64,000 bases of DNA. Source: Rhynchonema sp. JSB1_4 (lineage: Eukaryota; Nematoda; Chromadorea; Monhysterida; Xyalidae). Of this stretch, positions 30,643-42,294 are shown piece after piece; position 1 is the first letter of the stretch, and the number at the start of each line of letters is the position of its first letter. The DNA is taken from contig JASAMV010007124.1 of the NCBI GenBank assembly GCA_030248065.1, positions 122,303 through 186,302 on the forward strand, given 5' to 3'. The translations under genes were made by a program, and so were the position numbers. Below the pieces are notes generated by a model that saw nothing but the letters and a program-made list of their open reading frames with translations, had not been told where the DNA came from and searched no databases.

Positions 30643-33600
30643 ATGGCCGCAAATCCTATCACAAAGAAGAGAAAGGTTGGTCGTTCTCTTTGAGCTTGGT
30701 GACACCAGCATCGCGATCTCCGGTCAGAGTCCAATGCAGATGTGTTCATTCAGTGTGCTAAGCTGTGCCACACTGCCGCAAAACCCCATGTAAATGAAGG
30801 CTCTGCATCACCATTTTACACAGACAGGCTGCACCAGTTTTGACAGGCTGGGAATTTATTGTCCGCCATTTTTCGGGGCCTTCGATTTTTTTACAAGTTA
30901 TAATAAAAAAAGTCCAATTATGTCGTTGAGGTTCTCTCTCTCTGATAAGTTTTTGGCACGGGTTCATGCAAGTCATACACATTGGTTTCATCATGTCTAT
31001 TCATTCAGTTCGTGCAAGACGGCGTATTCAAGGCCGAGCTCGATCGTTATCTCACAACGGAACTGGCCGAAGATGGGTATTCGGGCGTTGAGGTTGGTTT
31101 CGCTCTGTTATGCAAATGAAAAGGCTGCGTTTGGATGTAGTAGGGTTGCGGTTGCGCAGTGTGCCTGCAGCGCCTAGCGTGTGTTTGTTGCCCGTTTCGG
31201 CCTGTTTTCACAGACAGGTGAGGTGATGTACCATACCAGTTAATTTTCAGTGCCAATGAATAGGCCTGAGCCTAAGCCCAAGCCCAAGTGGGAGCCTACG
31301 CCTGAAAAAGGCCTGAATGTGCCATAGTGGTTAAGCATAGGGCTAGGACCCACTAATTCACCAGTGCTCAGCCCTCGGCCTACACCCACCCTAACTGGAA
31401 GTGTCAAGCCTATCTCCCACGAACCTGACGGAGGATCGCCGGGTGGAGGATGAGGACCTGTGGGGTTGTATAGGCAATCTGCCCAATGAATGCCAAGTCA
31501 CCGGTAAGTGCGTGTGCCAAATCAGGTTCGCAAGACACCGACACGAACCGAGGTGATCATAATGGCGACGCGTACGCAGAACGTGCTGGGCGAGAAGGGA
31601 CGTCGAATTCGTGAACTGACATCGCTCGTTCAGAAACGATTCGGATTCCCCGAGAGCAGCGTGGAGGTACTGGTACTCACTTAATTCACCGCACAGTTCA
31701 TTTTTATGTTTTATTCGTGCCAGAGATATTGAACCAACGACGGTTTGTTGCAGTTGTACGCCGAGAAAGTGACGAGTCGCGGTCTGTGCGCGGTGGCGCA
31801 ATGCGAGTCGCTACGTTTCAAGCTGCGCGGCGGACTGGCCGTACGACGGTGTGTTGCATTCGGCGTCGTTCTTGCTTGTATTTTAGCTGTATCACCTGTG
31901 CATGATAGAGTCGGTTACAGCACCAGTTTCGTTTAGGTTGTCTCGCTGCTGAAAAATACTTAACGCTGGCTCCAACTAAGTCACAAAAAACTGTTCAGAC
32001 AAGGTTGTCTTGCCGCAGTTTAGTAGTAGTCGCAGTGCTTTCCTGCAACCAAGAAGTCCAGGAGATCAAGATTGGTTTGGTTCTACTCAGTTCATCTATG
32101 GATATGGCACTTCTATCGGCTAATGTCAAGCCATCACATCGTATTGATTGAAATGGCTGAACCGATTAGGTTCTATGATGTCACAAAACGCGTCTTTTAT
32201 GTGTATTCCGCCCGCCCTAGACCCTAACCATCCACTTATTGTTTAGTGCGTGCTACGGTGTGTTGCGTTTCATCATGGAGTCCGGTGCCAAGGGTTGCGA
32301 GGTGGTCGTGTCGGGCAAATTGCGCGGTCAGCGAGCCAAATCGATGAAATTCGTTGACGGACTCATGATCCATTCGGGCTTCTCCACGCACGAATACATC
32401 CAGGAGGCCGTCCGTCACGTGCTGCTTCGTCAGGGTACGTATGTGTTTTTTAAATTCGGGGCAAAGCTTCAAGGTTTTGATGTGCATCAGTGTTGGAGGT
32501 ACTCTGGAGTAGGGTTAGAGGTCGGGGAGGTACCCGACACCCGACAGCCGACACCCGACATCTGGAAGTACCCGACACCCGACATTTCAGAAAAAAAGCC
32601 GACACCCGACACCCGACAGTTGCAAAAAAAACCCGACACCCGACATCTAGTTTTTGAAAAAAACCCGACACCCGACACCTGTTTTTAGACCAAAAACAGG
32701 CAAATTTTTGCTCATTTGCATCACGAGTGCAATTTTTTGGCTCAAGTTACTGAATTCAAGTATTTTCATACGAAATAAACACCAAAATGTCACGTTCTAC
32801 GTCTTCGGAAACATTTGGTTCGAAGAAACTTTTCTCTCAAAATTCTTCTCTCAGCAATACTGATGTTTTGAACCGTAAGTGTCGGGTGTCGGCTGTCGGG
32901 TCCGAAAAAACCCGACACCCGACATCTGGGGGTACCCGACACCCGACACCCGACACCTACACTTTTTTGGCACCCGACACCCGACACCCGACAGCCGACA
33001 CCCGACATCTCTCTAACCCTACTCTGGAGGGGGGGATACCTACTGTACCGCGCTCGGAGAGGGGGGATAACTACTGTACCAGAGCCGATGGCCTGGGGGG
33101 TTATGTACCTAGGGGGGGGTTTGGGGGGGTTAGGTTTTGGGGTGAAAATTTTTAATGTGTTTATTATGTGTGGAATCGTGTGAAAACGTAGTATTTGCGC
33201 GCGTAGCGCGCGAATTTGGGGTAATTTGAGGTAAAAACCACTGATTTTACACTAATTTTGGCCATTTTGGTCAAAAATTGGCACTTTTGAGGCAAAATCG
33301 GGGGGGATACCTACTGTACCGGGGTGAAAATCGGGGGGGATACCTACTATACCATGCCAAACATCGGGGGGGATACCTACTGTACCAGGCGAGGGGGGAT
33401 ACCTACTGTACTGGGGGGGCTACCCCCCAAACCCCCCCCCCCACCTCCAACACTGATGTGCATTTTTGGTTGTTTTCGAAACAAGCAAATACTATTGCAC
33501 GCTGTCGCATGGTAGTGAAAGAATAGCTGCAATCCGATCCATTGTGTCCCGTGCCACGCACTGACGAACTGAAGCCCAGCGCACCATAATGTGCATCTTT

Positions 33601-34645
33601 GTCATAACCTGGGTGACCCGCAGTCATGTTGTTTGTCAAGCCGTGTGCGCTGCACCCATCGTGATGCCGACAATAACATTCGTCAAAAATTGCAGGCATG
33701 TTGGGCATCAAGGTGAAAATCATGTTGCCGCACGACCAGAAGGGTCAGATCGGACCGAAGACCCCGTTGCCGGATCATGTGCACGTCGTTGAACCAAAGG
33801 ATGAACGGGTGCGTTTGCAAATCGTTATTTGCTAATTGTTTTGTGGTTTCCGTACAGGCTAAAGGTGGAATTATAGTTGGTCGACGACCTGTTGCGCCCA
33901 AAAGGTCGTCAGCGACTAAGCGCCCAAATTTTGCGTTGGTTTTGGGCGCCAAGTCGCGTGGTCGTTTGGGCGCGCGGTCGCAGCTGGTCGCAACGAACAG
34001 AAAGAGAAAATGAATAAAGCACTCGGGCCCCGAGGCTTAGGCAGGCTTGCTGCATGAATTCTGGCAGTTGAGAACGGCTTGTTTTGGTCAGAAAAAATTT
34101 ATAAAAAACGAGGAACTCCGTTACGACTGAAATACCGGCAATACATATCGATTTTATAGCCGACGACCACTTGCAAAGTTGAAAATTTTCAACTCGTGGT
34201 CGCGACCATTTTTGGTGGTCGCAGCAGGTCGCAGCCCGAGGTCGTCGACACCCAGTTATAGTTGGTCGCGCTCAACTATAACAGGGTGTTAGCGACCACA
34301 ATGGTCGGCGGGTCATTGCGCCCAAAAATTGTGGTCGCGACCCAACTATAATTCCACCTTAAGGTCGTTAGGTTTCTGATCATGACGACATGACGTGTCA
34401 GAGTGATGCAGCTGAACCCCAAAACTGACCTGTTCAGTTCAGTGCTTGTCTCAACGTTGCAGCCGTGCGACACGCCGTACAGCGAGGCCAAGGATGGCAA
34501 GAAGCCGGACGCATTGCAAGCAGCTGCCGGCACCGCGCCCGTACCCATGGGTGCACAGGCACCGTTGGTTGGCGGACCCGGTGGTGGTGCACCGGTACCT
34601 CCTCCGGCCGGCATGCCACCTGGACCACCACTCGCACCGTATTAG
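30643..34645 (+). CDS. rps-3: 40S ribosomal protein S3 (uS3), 7 exons, 278 aa
   Basis: Small-subunit ribosomal protein at the mRNA entry channel. Exons: 30643-30675, 31009-31092, 31526-31666, 31754-31848, 32247-32434, 33696-33808, 34463-34645; every phase agrees. It starts [34 protein letters not shown] and [18 protein letters not shown] (KH domain with GEKG loop) are followed by [55 protein letters not shown] and [20 protein letters not shown]. The C-terminal tail from about residue 225 is unusual: Pro/Gly/Ala-rich with [17 protein letters not shown]. Intron 5 holds the nested hAT elements and intron 6 a TAA-flanked MITE; both are spliced around. Confidence 0.96.
32488..33455. mobile_element. 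hAT-like MITE (GGGGGATACCTACTGTACC repeat) in rps-3 intron, perfect TSD
   Basis: Starts CAGTGTTGGAGGTA and ends CACCTCCAACACTG, flanked by ATGTGCAT at 32480-32487 and 33456-33463. Seven or so GATACCTACTGTACC words and a central CGCGCGTAGCGCGCG (about 33198) are present. It is interrupted 22 bp from its left tip by 32510-33021. Confidence 0.93.
32510..33021. mobile_element. TAGGGTTAGAG-type hAT MITE nested in 32488-33455, perfect TSD
   Basis: Ends TAGGGTTAGAG and CTCTAACCCTA are flanked by CTCTGGAG at 32502-32509 and 33022-33029. Arms of GTCGGGTGTCGG words surround a unique core with TCTTCGGAAACATTTG. It is a 512-bp copy of 27728-28231 in inverse orientation; the cores are closely similar. 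Confidence 0.93.
33863..34359. mobile_element. 497-bp MITE in rps-3 intron 6, TAA duplication
   Basis: Ends AGGTGGAATTATAGTTGGTCG and its complement are flanked by TAA (33860-33862, 34360-34362). The ends are rich in GGTCG words. A 3-bp TWA duplication fits PIF/Harbinger. It ends 103 bp before the last exon. Confidence 0.87.
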
Positions 34646-35511
34646 ACATTGATGGTGTATGGAATTGTTGGGCAATGGTGCTGTTGTAACGTACTAAAGC
34701 TGATTTCAAGACCCAACAATTCTGTGTTCCACTGAAGAGGAATGATCGGATTGTTTAGGTAGATTGCGAATTTTCGGATTTAAATTTTGTTCACCCCAAC
34801 AGGCTGCCGAGATCCGGCCTCACACCTATAAATGATCGCGTTGTTGTTACAGCTGTTTGAATGGGAATACCACAACTATTTGATTGATTGTTTTCGTTAC
34901 ACTACTAATATCGTGTGTATCGCATAGCACACTTTTGAAGTGACGAATGATAAAAATGTTATTGTTGGAAAGTGTAGCGTGTGCAACGTTCCAATGGTAC
35001 GTATTTTCGCGATCATAGCCTCGTGCTGCTAAAATATATTTCTTTTGGTTTTTAAGTCAGTTTCAGTTCATGATTTAGACTTGGTTAGGAAACAATGTGC
35101 AACTTGGGGGGAAACCCTGAGAATGCAGATTGATTATCCAAGGTTCAAATTCCCTCAAACAGAAGCCGACCGACAATTTATTTATTCACATAAAATTCTT
35201 ATTCTACACGCAGTACTGCACACAAAATAACGGCGCGTTTTTTTCAGAACAAAGCACTGTACTAATTTCATCCTTCTTTCCTATTCTCTGTTTCATCAAA
35301 TCGACAGCATGTTGAGTGAGCGCAACCACATCCGGCTCTCAAAACCGTCGGAGGTACCATCTCCACGGTTTTTCACTTGTTGCCTTGTTTTGTTTAATTT
35401 CGTGCCGTTAAATTTCCCGTGCTCTTCGTCGAAGCCCCACTTAAGTTTATGGTCGACTTAACATTGAATTTTTTACTGCGTATTCACCGCACCACACCTG
35501 GTCTGGTGCAG
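34646..35511. other. Intergenic region before the RRM gene pair
   Basis: No exon is identified with confidence. If the upstream RRM gene has a first RRM, its exons should lie here, but I could not find RNP motifs. AATGATAAAAATG and nearby AT-rich tracts give no clear promoter. Confidence 0.4.
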
Positions 35512-38502
35512 GTGCACAGTCTGACTTGAACGCTCATCAGCCAAAATTCGCAACCATTCTGCCTGATGCGCCCCAATCTGACTTCCAGGTTCTTTGCATT
35601 TCTTTCAACTTGCAGAAACGTCGAGATCCATCAAATCTCTACGTAAAAAATTTACCGAAACTGATTGACAACGAGGCGAAATTGCTGTATATTTTGCCAA
35701 GTAAAGGTAAGACGTGGGCAAACCGAGTCCAGAGCATTACAAAAAACCGTCCAAAATCTTATTATGGCTCAGATTCTCGAAACCGCCACCGAGGGCGGTT
35801 GGGCAACAGTGCATTTGATATATCAGGCTTCTCCAACTCGGTGCGTAATTTCCCTTTTATTCCCAAAACGCGCATGCGTTGAGCAACGCTGCTGTTCGCG
35901 TGAGCACGTAACAAATTGAGGTCAGCTGGAAGTTGGGGGCGCATGGCGCAACAACCCCCGGTGGCGGTTGCGCTTTCGAGAATTTGGCCCGCTATCACCA
36001 ACACCACATTTTTATATTTATGGATATGTGTCCATGAACTGACAACAATTCAGACAAAGTGCTGAGTCCAAAATTATTGCGGAACGAAGAAAACATGCCG
36101 ACCGGCTGTGCATTGGTGCGGATGAAGAGCAAAGCGGATGCTGATGCCGTTATTAAGAAACTCAATGGCACCAAACTGGAAGGTCCGTTGACAATTCAAC
36201 TTTAGAGGCCTGGTTTTTAATGCTGATGATCCGACCGAACCACTTTGATCGGGAAAGCGGGCTGCGTGCGTGAGAATGGTCGACATTTGATTCTGACTGC
36301 TTGTCCACTGTAACTGTAAGCACTGCAATAGACCAGCCTGGCCCATTTTGGATTATCCAATAAGTACACACCCAAAAAAAGAACGCTTGAAACCAGCTGC
36401 ATATCTTGATTTTCAGGCTACACGGCCCAACAACATCCTTATCCGTTGATTGTGGACTATGCCTTCAAAAATGGTGCTGATGATGACGAGCCTGTCAAGG
36501 TGAGTGCCATTGCCATTGACACTTGCATCCGAGACCGCGGCATAATTTTGTTGTCTTGATGGTGTAGTTGAAACATCGGTCTGCTGTTCACATATCCGTC
36601 TTTGTGCCTGAAAATACATATATCACCAAACTCAGCTGCTGTGTCTGCCATGACTGGTCATTACCAAAAAGTTTTGATTTCAGTGCAAATATAGGGAAAT
36701 TCTAACAAAGTACCATTGCACTTTTCGAATTTGGCAGACATTTCGCCTCTTGTCCCGTAAATCACTTTCATTCGGCGACCCATCGATCAAGTAATACATA
36801 TAGTCCGTCCACCAGCTCATGGCACTTTGTGTTGCTGCTGGCCGGCTTGTTCCCTTCCTCCACGTTCTAATGAAAGAGAAATTGAGCGTGAGCGATATTG
36901 CAAAAAAAAACTTAAAAAATAAGAAAATGTGTCGAAAACGATTGAATTCGATCAAATTTAAAATTAAATCAAATTAAAATCGATAAAACACGTCGATTTC
37001 ATAAAAACAGCAATTTAGGAGCAAAAATAATTATTTTGGAAACTCAATTTCTTTTTCATTAGAACGTGGAGGAAGGGAACAAACCAGCCAGCAGCAACAC
37101 AAAGTGCCATGAGCTGGTGGACGGACTATACATTTTGCCCCAACCAATACTTCTTCACGACCTACAATCTGAAAAATTCTCTTCAGCCTATCGTGGACCG
37201 ATATGTAGTTTAGCATGTACGATAAGTGATGTTTCACTGTTGGTTCACACCTCGTATTTTGATTTCAGATGCCAAACATATCGACACCAGCACAACATGG
37301 TAGGTCCTATCAGATATCCTAGGATTGGATTGTCACACATAATTGCGATTTTATCGAATTGCCGTTTACAGAACTGCCACATCCAATGGCACAAGAACAT
37401 GTCCAGCACGTCAACATTGCTGCATCGCAGCATTGCAGTGTGTACAATGCAACACCACCGGCTCAGGTACCTAAGATGCTGTTTCACACAGACGATTCGC
37501 TGTGAAAGACCGGGATTAAATTCCATTTTAGCAGTGAATTTTTTCCTCAGTTCAGTTCCCCATGTTACTGTCTTGTTTGTGGCTCTAATCTTTTTTCAAA
37601 GTGGGTACTTATACCGAAGCCGTCCAGCCAAGGTTGAACTCTCACAGAAAAAAGCCTGTTTCGTTGAACAAACTCTTGCTGTCATTATTGTCAGTGCAAG
37701 TAATGATGAACGGTGACCCCGATTGCGTTTTGTGGGCCGAAGAGTGTCATGCTGCCCCTCAACTGTGTTGCTTCCAGCCGGCTTCGTCCTATCTGCAAGT
37801 GCCGACAGCGCTTGCTGGCGGCATGTTGTCCTCCGTGCACTACACGCTGCCAGATGGACAGGTGCTGCCGTACAAGGTGGTGAAACTTTCACAATCTAAC
37901 GTCGTGTCACAGCCACAACAGGTATTAGTATTCTTAAAATTATGTGCTGATGTTTCATGCGAACACATGTGTGATGCTCATTCCCACACTTTCAAACGTG
38001 TTCAGGCTCAAGCGCCTATACCATTCCAAGTGCCTGTTGCTGAAATATTACCAGGCAATCAGCATCCAGGATTTCAGATGCCCAGCCAATCACAGCCGTT
38101 CAACGTGCCGCCGGTGAGTGGGATGTGTTTCTGATCACCAGCAGCATAAGTATAATAATATGAGCACTGATTTTTTATGTTTTCACGTGATTTCGTGGGG
38201 ACGATTGAAAGTTTCTTATGCGCATTGATGATTGCGGGACCCTGTGTTCTTGGAAGTTGTCAACACTGCTGGGGCTAATTGATCGCCGATTTGACATTTG
38301 AAATTCAGATCCACTTATCAGTTTTTCAAGTTTGAGTCAGGAGAGATTCTTGCAGTGTGGCAAATGAGAATTGTTAAAAAGGGTTGCTGTTGCTTCTCGA
38401 GCAGTTAACGTCTGATAGCGACAATGGATGTCATCTCAACCTTTGCAGATCTTGATGTCGCAACAACCTGTAGCGCCACAAGGGTATCAATACCTGCAGT
38501 GA
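35512..38502 (+). CDS. RBMS-like single-RRM protein, copy A (5' end incomplete)
   Basis: Predicted RNA- or single-stranded-DNA-binding protein. Exons in consistent phase: about 35512-35588, 35616-35706, 36054-36182, 36417-36499, 37269-37299, 37372-37466, 37778-37921, 38006-38113, 38449-38502. RNP2 is NLYVKNLP. The RNP1 position reads PTGCALVRM, which lacks the usual aromatic residues, then VIKKLNGTKLEG and PLIVDYAFKNG. This matches RRM2 of RBMS/SUP-26-type proteins. The tail is Gln/Pro/Val-rich with LQVPTALAGGMLSSVHYTLP and SQSQPFNVPP. Copy B downstream has the same exon order. The loop between RNP motifs is eroded relative to copy B, so copy A may have relaxed function. No ATG or first RRM found. 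Confidence 0.7.
35768..35985. mobile_element. MITE-like inverted repeat in copy A intron
   Basis: TTCTCGAAACCGCCACCGAGG is inverted imperfectly at 35955-35982. The middle has GAGCACGTAACAAATTGAGG, shared with the element at 12144. Termini and duplication are not clear. Confidence 0.5.
36801..37128. mobile_element. 328-bp MITE with about 95-bp TIRs, TA duplication, in copy A intron
   Basis: The arms, starting TAGTCCGTCCACCAGCTCATGG, are about 95 percent alike and are flanked by TA (36799-36800, 37129-37130). Because each arm contains TTTCATTAG it can look like an exon with an acceptor. The start resembles the TAGTCCAACCACGAACTCAT element at 12144. Confidence 0.8.
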
Positions 38503-39329
38503 AGTCGGGTGATTTTCAAAACTGTGATTGCATGGTGTGATAATCTCGTTTGTAGGATCTAGTCAATACGCGGTTTAGTTGACATTCTCCAGTATTTCTC
38601 AATTCCGTGATATCTAATTATGTGAATGTTTTGAATGTTTCACACTTTTATTTTATTCGTATCGTATGACATGTTTGACGTTCACTTTGGGCCTGTTTCA
38701 TAATTAGTTTTCGTTTCAAGCAATCTTTTTCGGACAAGATTGGATTGTTTGGCTCATAAAAAACTGATCCATGCAATGATACGGCCGTGATCTGACGAGC
38801 ACATGAATTCGGGTCCGGATAATTATAGTCGGACACTGCCTGAATCCCTGTTTCTAATCACCGATTGAACGAGTTTTCATGCCCAAATTTGAAGCGAAAT
38901 ATTTCCCAACAGACACCCCGACCCAGTCAGTGCTCACTTTTGGGCTGGTCCCAATTGGATGCAGCACTGAATACCAGTTCGGCACTAATGTTTCACGTCA
39001 GCGATCAACTCGTGTTTGTGGTGTCTGTGATGTTTCATTTGACTTAGGCTGGAGCCTAACTACACGGCAGGTGGCTCCTCCTCCTGTGCGGTGGTCCTGT
39101 GCAGGCAAAGTAGGCGGAGTTTGTATCCAATTTGGATCGGGCGTCACGTTTGAGTCAGAAGTCTCGGGGGTGAAACATACGAACAATGTTTTGACTAAAA
39201 AGGATGCTAAGTTACTTTAGCCTTTAGCGTTATTCATGCGCTTTTCGCTACAGCTATTTGATTGCGCAATCTCCAACGCATATAAAGAAACCATCACAAA
39301 CACTGACAATTCAATTTCTGCAGGAAATT

Positions 39330-41524
39330 GCTGCTTTTTTGTTCAGTCATTTCAGCTCTGGTGTGTGCAAACATACGCATTCAAAGTACCAGCCTTCCAA
39401 CTGGAACTCCGTTACTTTCTTCTGCAGCTCAGCAACGACAATAATGGTGTGTGCATTGAATTCACAAAGTACTATCTAATCAGTTCATCGAAAATGTCCT
39501 TGTGCACATCTCTTTCAGAAGAACGCTGACAAAGTGGACCCAACAAATCTCTACATGAAGAACTTGCCGCTCGAAATTGACTCCGATCAATTGACATCGA
39601 TACTTCAAGCGTACGGTGAGGGAGGGCGCGCCGGACGGAATCCACGAATAATTACTGCACTGTACCTGTAACAATGCACATCTTAACAAAACCTTGTTTC
39701 TTGATTCGCAATTCGAGCTTATTCTCACGTTTTTTTCAACCTGTCTGTTTTGGATGTGTTCAACCGGCACACGTGGGCCAGTGCTGAAAATTGTGCGTCG
39801 GGAGCAGGGTAGACATGGCTTGGCTGCCAACAACGTCAATGCCCGTTTTTTTAGTCACCGCTCTCTAGTTTGTGTGCATTCCGATTTGCGTGTTGCGATG
39901 AACATAACCGCTCTATTCCATAGGCAACGTAACGAATGCTCGTGTGTTGCGTTATGACGATGGTTCAAGTAAGGGCGTTGCGATGGTGCGAATGCGACAG
40001 GCCAGCGAATGTCAACACATCATTCGCCAACTGAATGGCACGCGATTAGACGGTTATACGTTGAGTTTTTTAATTTTTTATTCTGCATATTGCTCTGATG
40101 TTTTTTCTCGATTAGGCTACGAACAACAAAGAGAGCCATTGGTGGTGAAACTTGCTAACGACGGAGGTGCGGCGCGATGCCGGAACCATGTCTATCGATC
40201 GGCTGCACCCTGTGGCCAAATACTTGTCGATCCAGCCGTTGGCCATCAGGTTTGGGCACACAAATTTATCACCACATTTCTGCCTTGATCACCACTGGAC
40301 TTTGCTTGCATTCTGCGGCTCACTGGTGTCACTGACTTCGACGAAAAGTTGAGGAATATTTCGCAATTGATGGGTCTTTTTCTCATCTTCTCCTCTCGAA
40401 GTGTGCCTCTTAATGACCAAAAGAAATTCATTGTCTCGGTATGCCCCTGGATCCGCTAGTGATGCTAATGTCTGGATGCTGTTGCAGTTGCAGATGCTAA
40501 ACGCCTCGACGTCAGCAGAACATGGCACTGATGATTGCAACGCTATGCAAGGTATAATATACATAACGTATAAAACATCTGTACCAAGTCCTGTCAGGAT
40601 TCTTTTCCAGTGCGATTTTGACATTTTGTGTTCTCGTTTATTTTCAGCGCCCCAAGATCCAAGCGGATATCCCGCGCCGGTGAACTTTCGTATCGATCTC
40701 CCACAAACGACTGACTCACATGAGCACACGCAACAAACGCAAGTGTGCTACACCCCCATACCGCCTGCGCAGGTGACTTGATTTTTCATGTATTTATTAT
40801 GAGACCAATTGTATGTATTTCTTGCAAAGACTTGCTTCGTCTCTCGTTTTTTTTGGTTACCAACTGTTGATGTTCCGCGGCGGGTTTCAGTGGAATAAAA
40901 TGACACGATTTGACAAAACTAAAATTCAACCAAGCAATAAAACTTTAAAAAAATAAATTCAACCACTGCAACATCCGGCTTGTTTCCAGCCGGCTTCGAC
41001 CTATCTGCAGGTGCCTACAGCACTTGCCTGTGGCACGTTGTCGTCCGTGCACTACACACTGCCAGATGGACAGGTGCTGGTGTACCCAGTGTTGCCTCAC
41101 CAATCACAATCAACCGTCGATGTGTCACAACCACAGCCGGTATTCATCAATAGTGTGCTGATGTTTCATAGGAACACTTGTGTCAAGCCCTTTATTGCAC
41201 CATCAACCTTCGTGCAGGTTCAAGTGCCTGATCCAACTATGCAGTGGCCATTAGTCCAGACAGCAGCCAATCAGTATGCGGCTGTTCAAATGTCCAATCA
41301 ATCACAGCCGTTCAATCCACAGTTTGTCGGTGCATACAGCTCATTCCAAACGCCACAACAACATTTACAGACGGTAAGTAGGCATATTCGTAACCGGTAC
41401 AACGGGGTGATTGAATTTGGTTCACAAAACAATAAAACTAGTATTGAAGATTGTGCCAACCCTGCACCAACCTGTCCCCGCACCGCATCCGACGCACGTG
41501 TTCTATGCCCCAGGCCCGCGGTAG
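39330..41524 (+). CDS. RBMS-like single-RRM protein, copy B (5' end incomplete)
   Basis: Tandem paralogue of copy A. Exons: (39327-39438, uncertain), 39519-39615, 39924-40052, 40116-40249, 40494-40551, 40648-40772, 40990-41139, 41218-41373, 41450-41524; all in phase. DPTNLYMKNLPLEIDSDQL carries RNP2, and SSKGVAMVRMRQASE carries a better-preserved RNP1, then IIRQLNGTRLDG and EPLVVKLANDGG, close to the RBMS RRM2 ending PLLCKFADGG. The tail repeats LQVPTALACGTLSSVHYTLP, then Gln/Pro-rich sequence, ending HVFYAPGPR. The RRM-proximal N-terminus was not resolved. The acceptor TTTCCAG-PAS before the LQVPTAL exon is identical in both copies, showing they arose by duplication of a multi-exon gene. Confidence 0.72.
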
Positions 41525-42294
41525 CACCACTGCTGAAACTTGCATGTGGAATGCCACAAGCAGTGACGCTGTGTGATTAAGTTGTTCTGTGATCATATTA
41601 TACGCTGTGATATTTTTAGAAGTCTGATTCCATTTTTCGTCATGTTTTCAAAATTTCTATTACTGCTCATTTTCATTCTCAGCCCCGATTTCGGTTGTAA
41701 TTGTAATTGTAATCTCGGTCTCGCTCTTGTTCTGGTCTTCATCATTGTTGTTATAATTTTTGTTTCAATTTCGCGTGTGCCAAAAAGCATGTTTCATCAA
41801 TTTCACTGTGTTTGATATTGTAAAAATAAATGCCTTTCCACTTTTTTCTATATTTTTGACATTGAATTTGGGCGATGCACCAAGGCACAAATAAGGGACT
41901 CCCAGCTCCGACCGCATAACAACCACAGCCACTCAAAGGTAACCCAAGTTTGCGATCTCATCGATTTTGCGCTCATCCCGTTGTGCTTGTTGCTATAGCG
42001 TCATTCTGGGATTTGGTTGGTTAAAAGCAAAGGTGATGTCAATGGCTCGGGCGAACAACGCACATGTAACCGCATCAGCACTGCAAGCGCATCAAATGCG
42101 TTTGTTTTTGGCTTGTTATAACAATGCACATTTCATACACGCCCTCACAATGTGCTTTGTCAACCCCGGGCCTGGGTTTCCGATAGCACGAACAAAGGTA
42201 TACCACCAGCTTGCTTGTATGCACATGCATAGCCATTACATACCACTAAATATCCGAATTTGACTTGTGAACAAAACAGCGAATTGTGCAAAGT
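41525..42294. other. Intergenic, nothing recognised
   Basis: AT-rich, with AATAAA at 41825 that could serve as a distal poly(A) signal for copy B. A frame of about 80 codons (41573-41815) is hydrophobic but has no start context. No repeats stand out. Confidence 0.4.

Noticed and set aside
35665..35919. A frame AQILETATEGGWATVH that could extend the RRM of copy A.
   Set aside because: The exon ends at 35706 with a good donor and the RRM continues in phase at 36054. The frame lies in an inverted repeat.
37063..37204. An apparent exon (acceptor CATTAG, frame TWRKGTNQPAATQ) with an inverted copy at about 36801-36900, first read as an inverted exon duplication in RRM copy A.
   Set aside because: The phases do not fit the neighbouring exons, and both copies end in TAGTCC.. 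flanked by TA. They are the terminal inverted repeats of a MITE (36801-37128).
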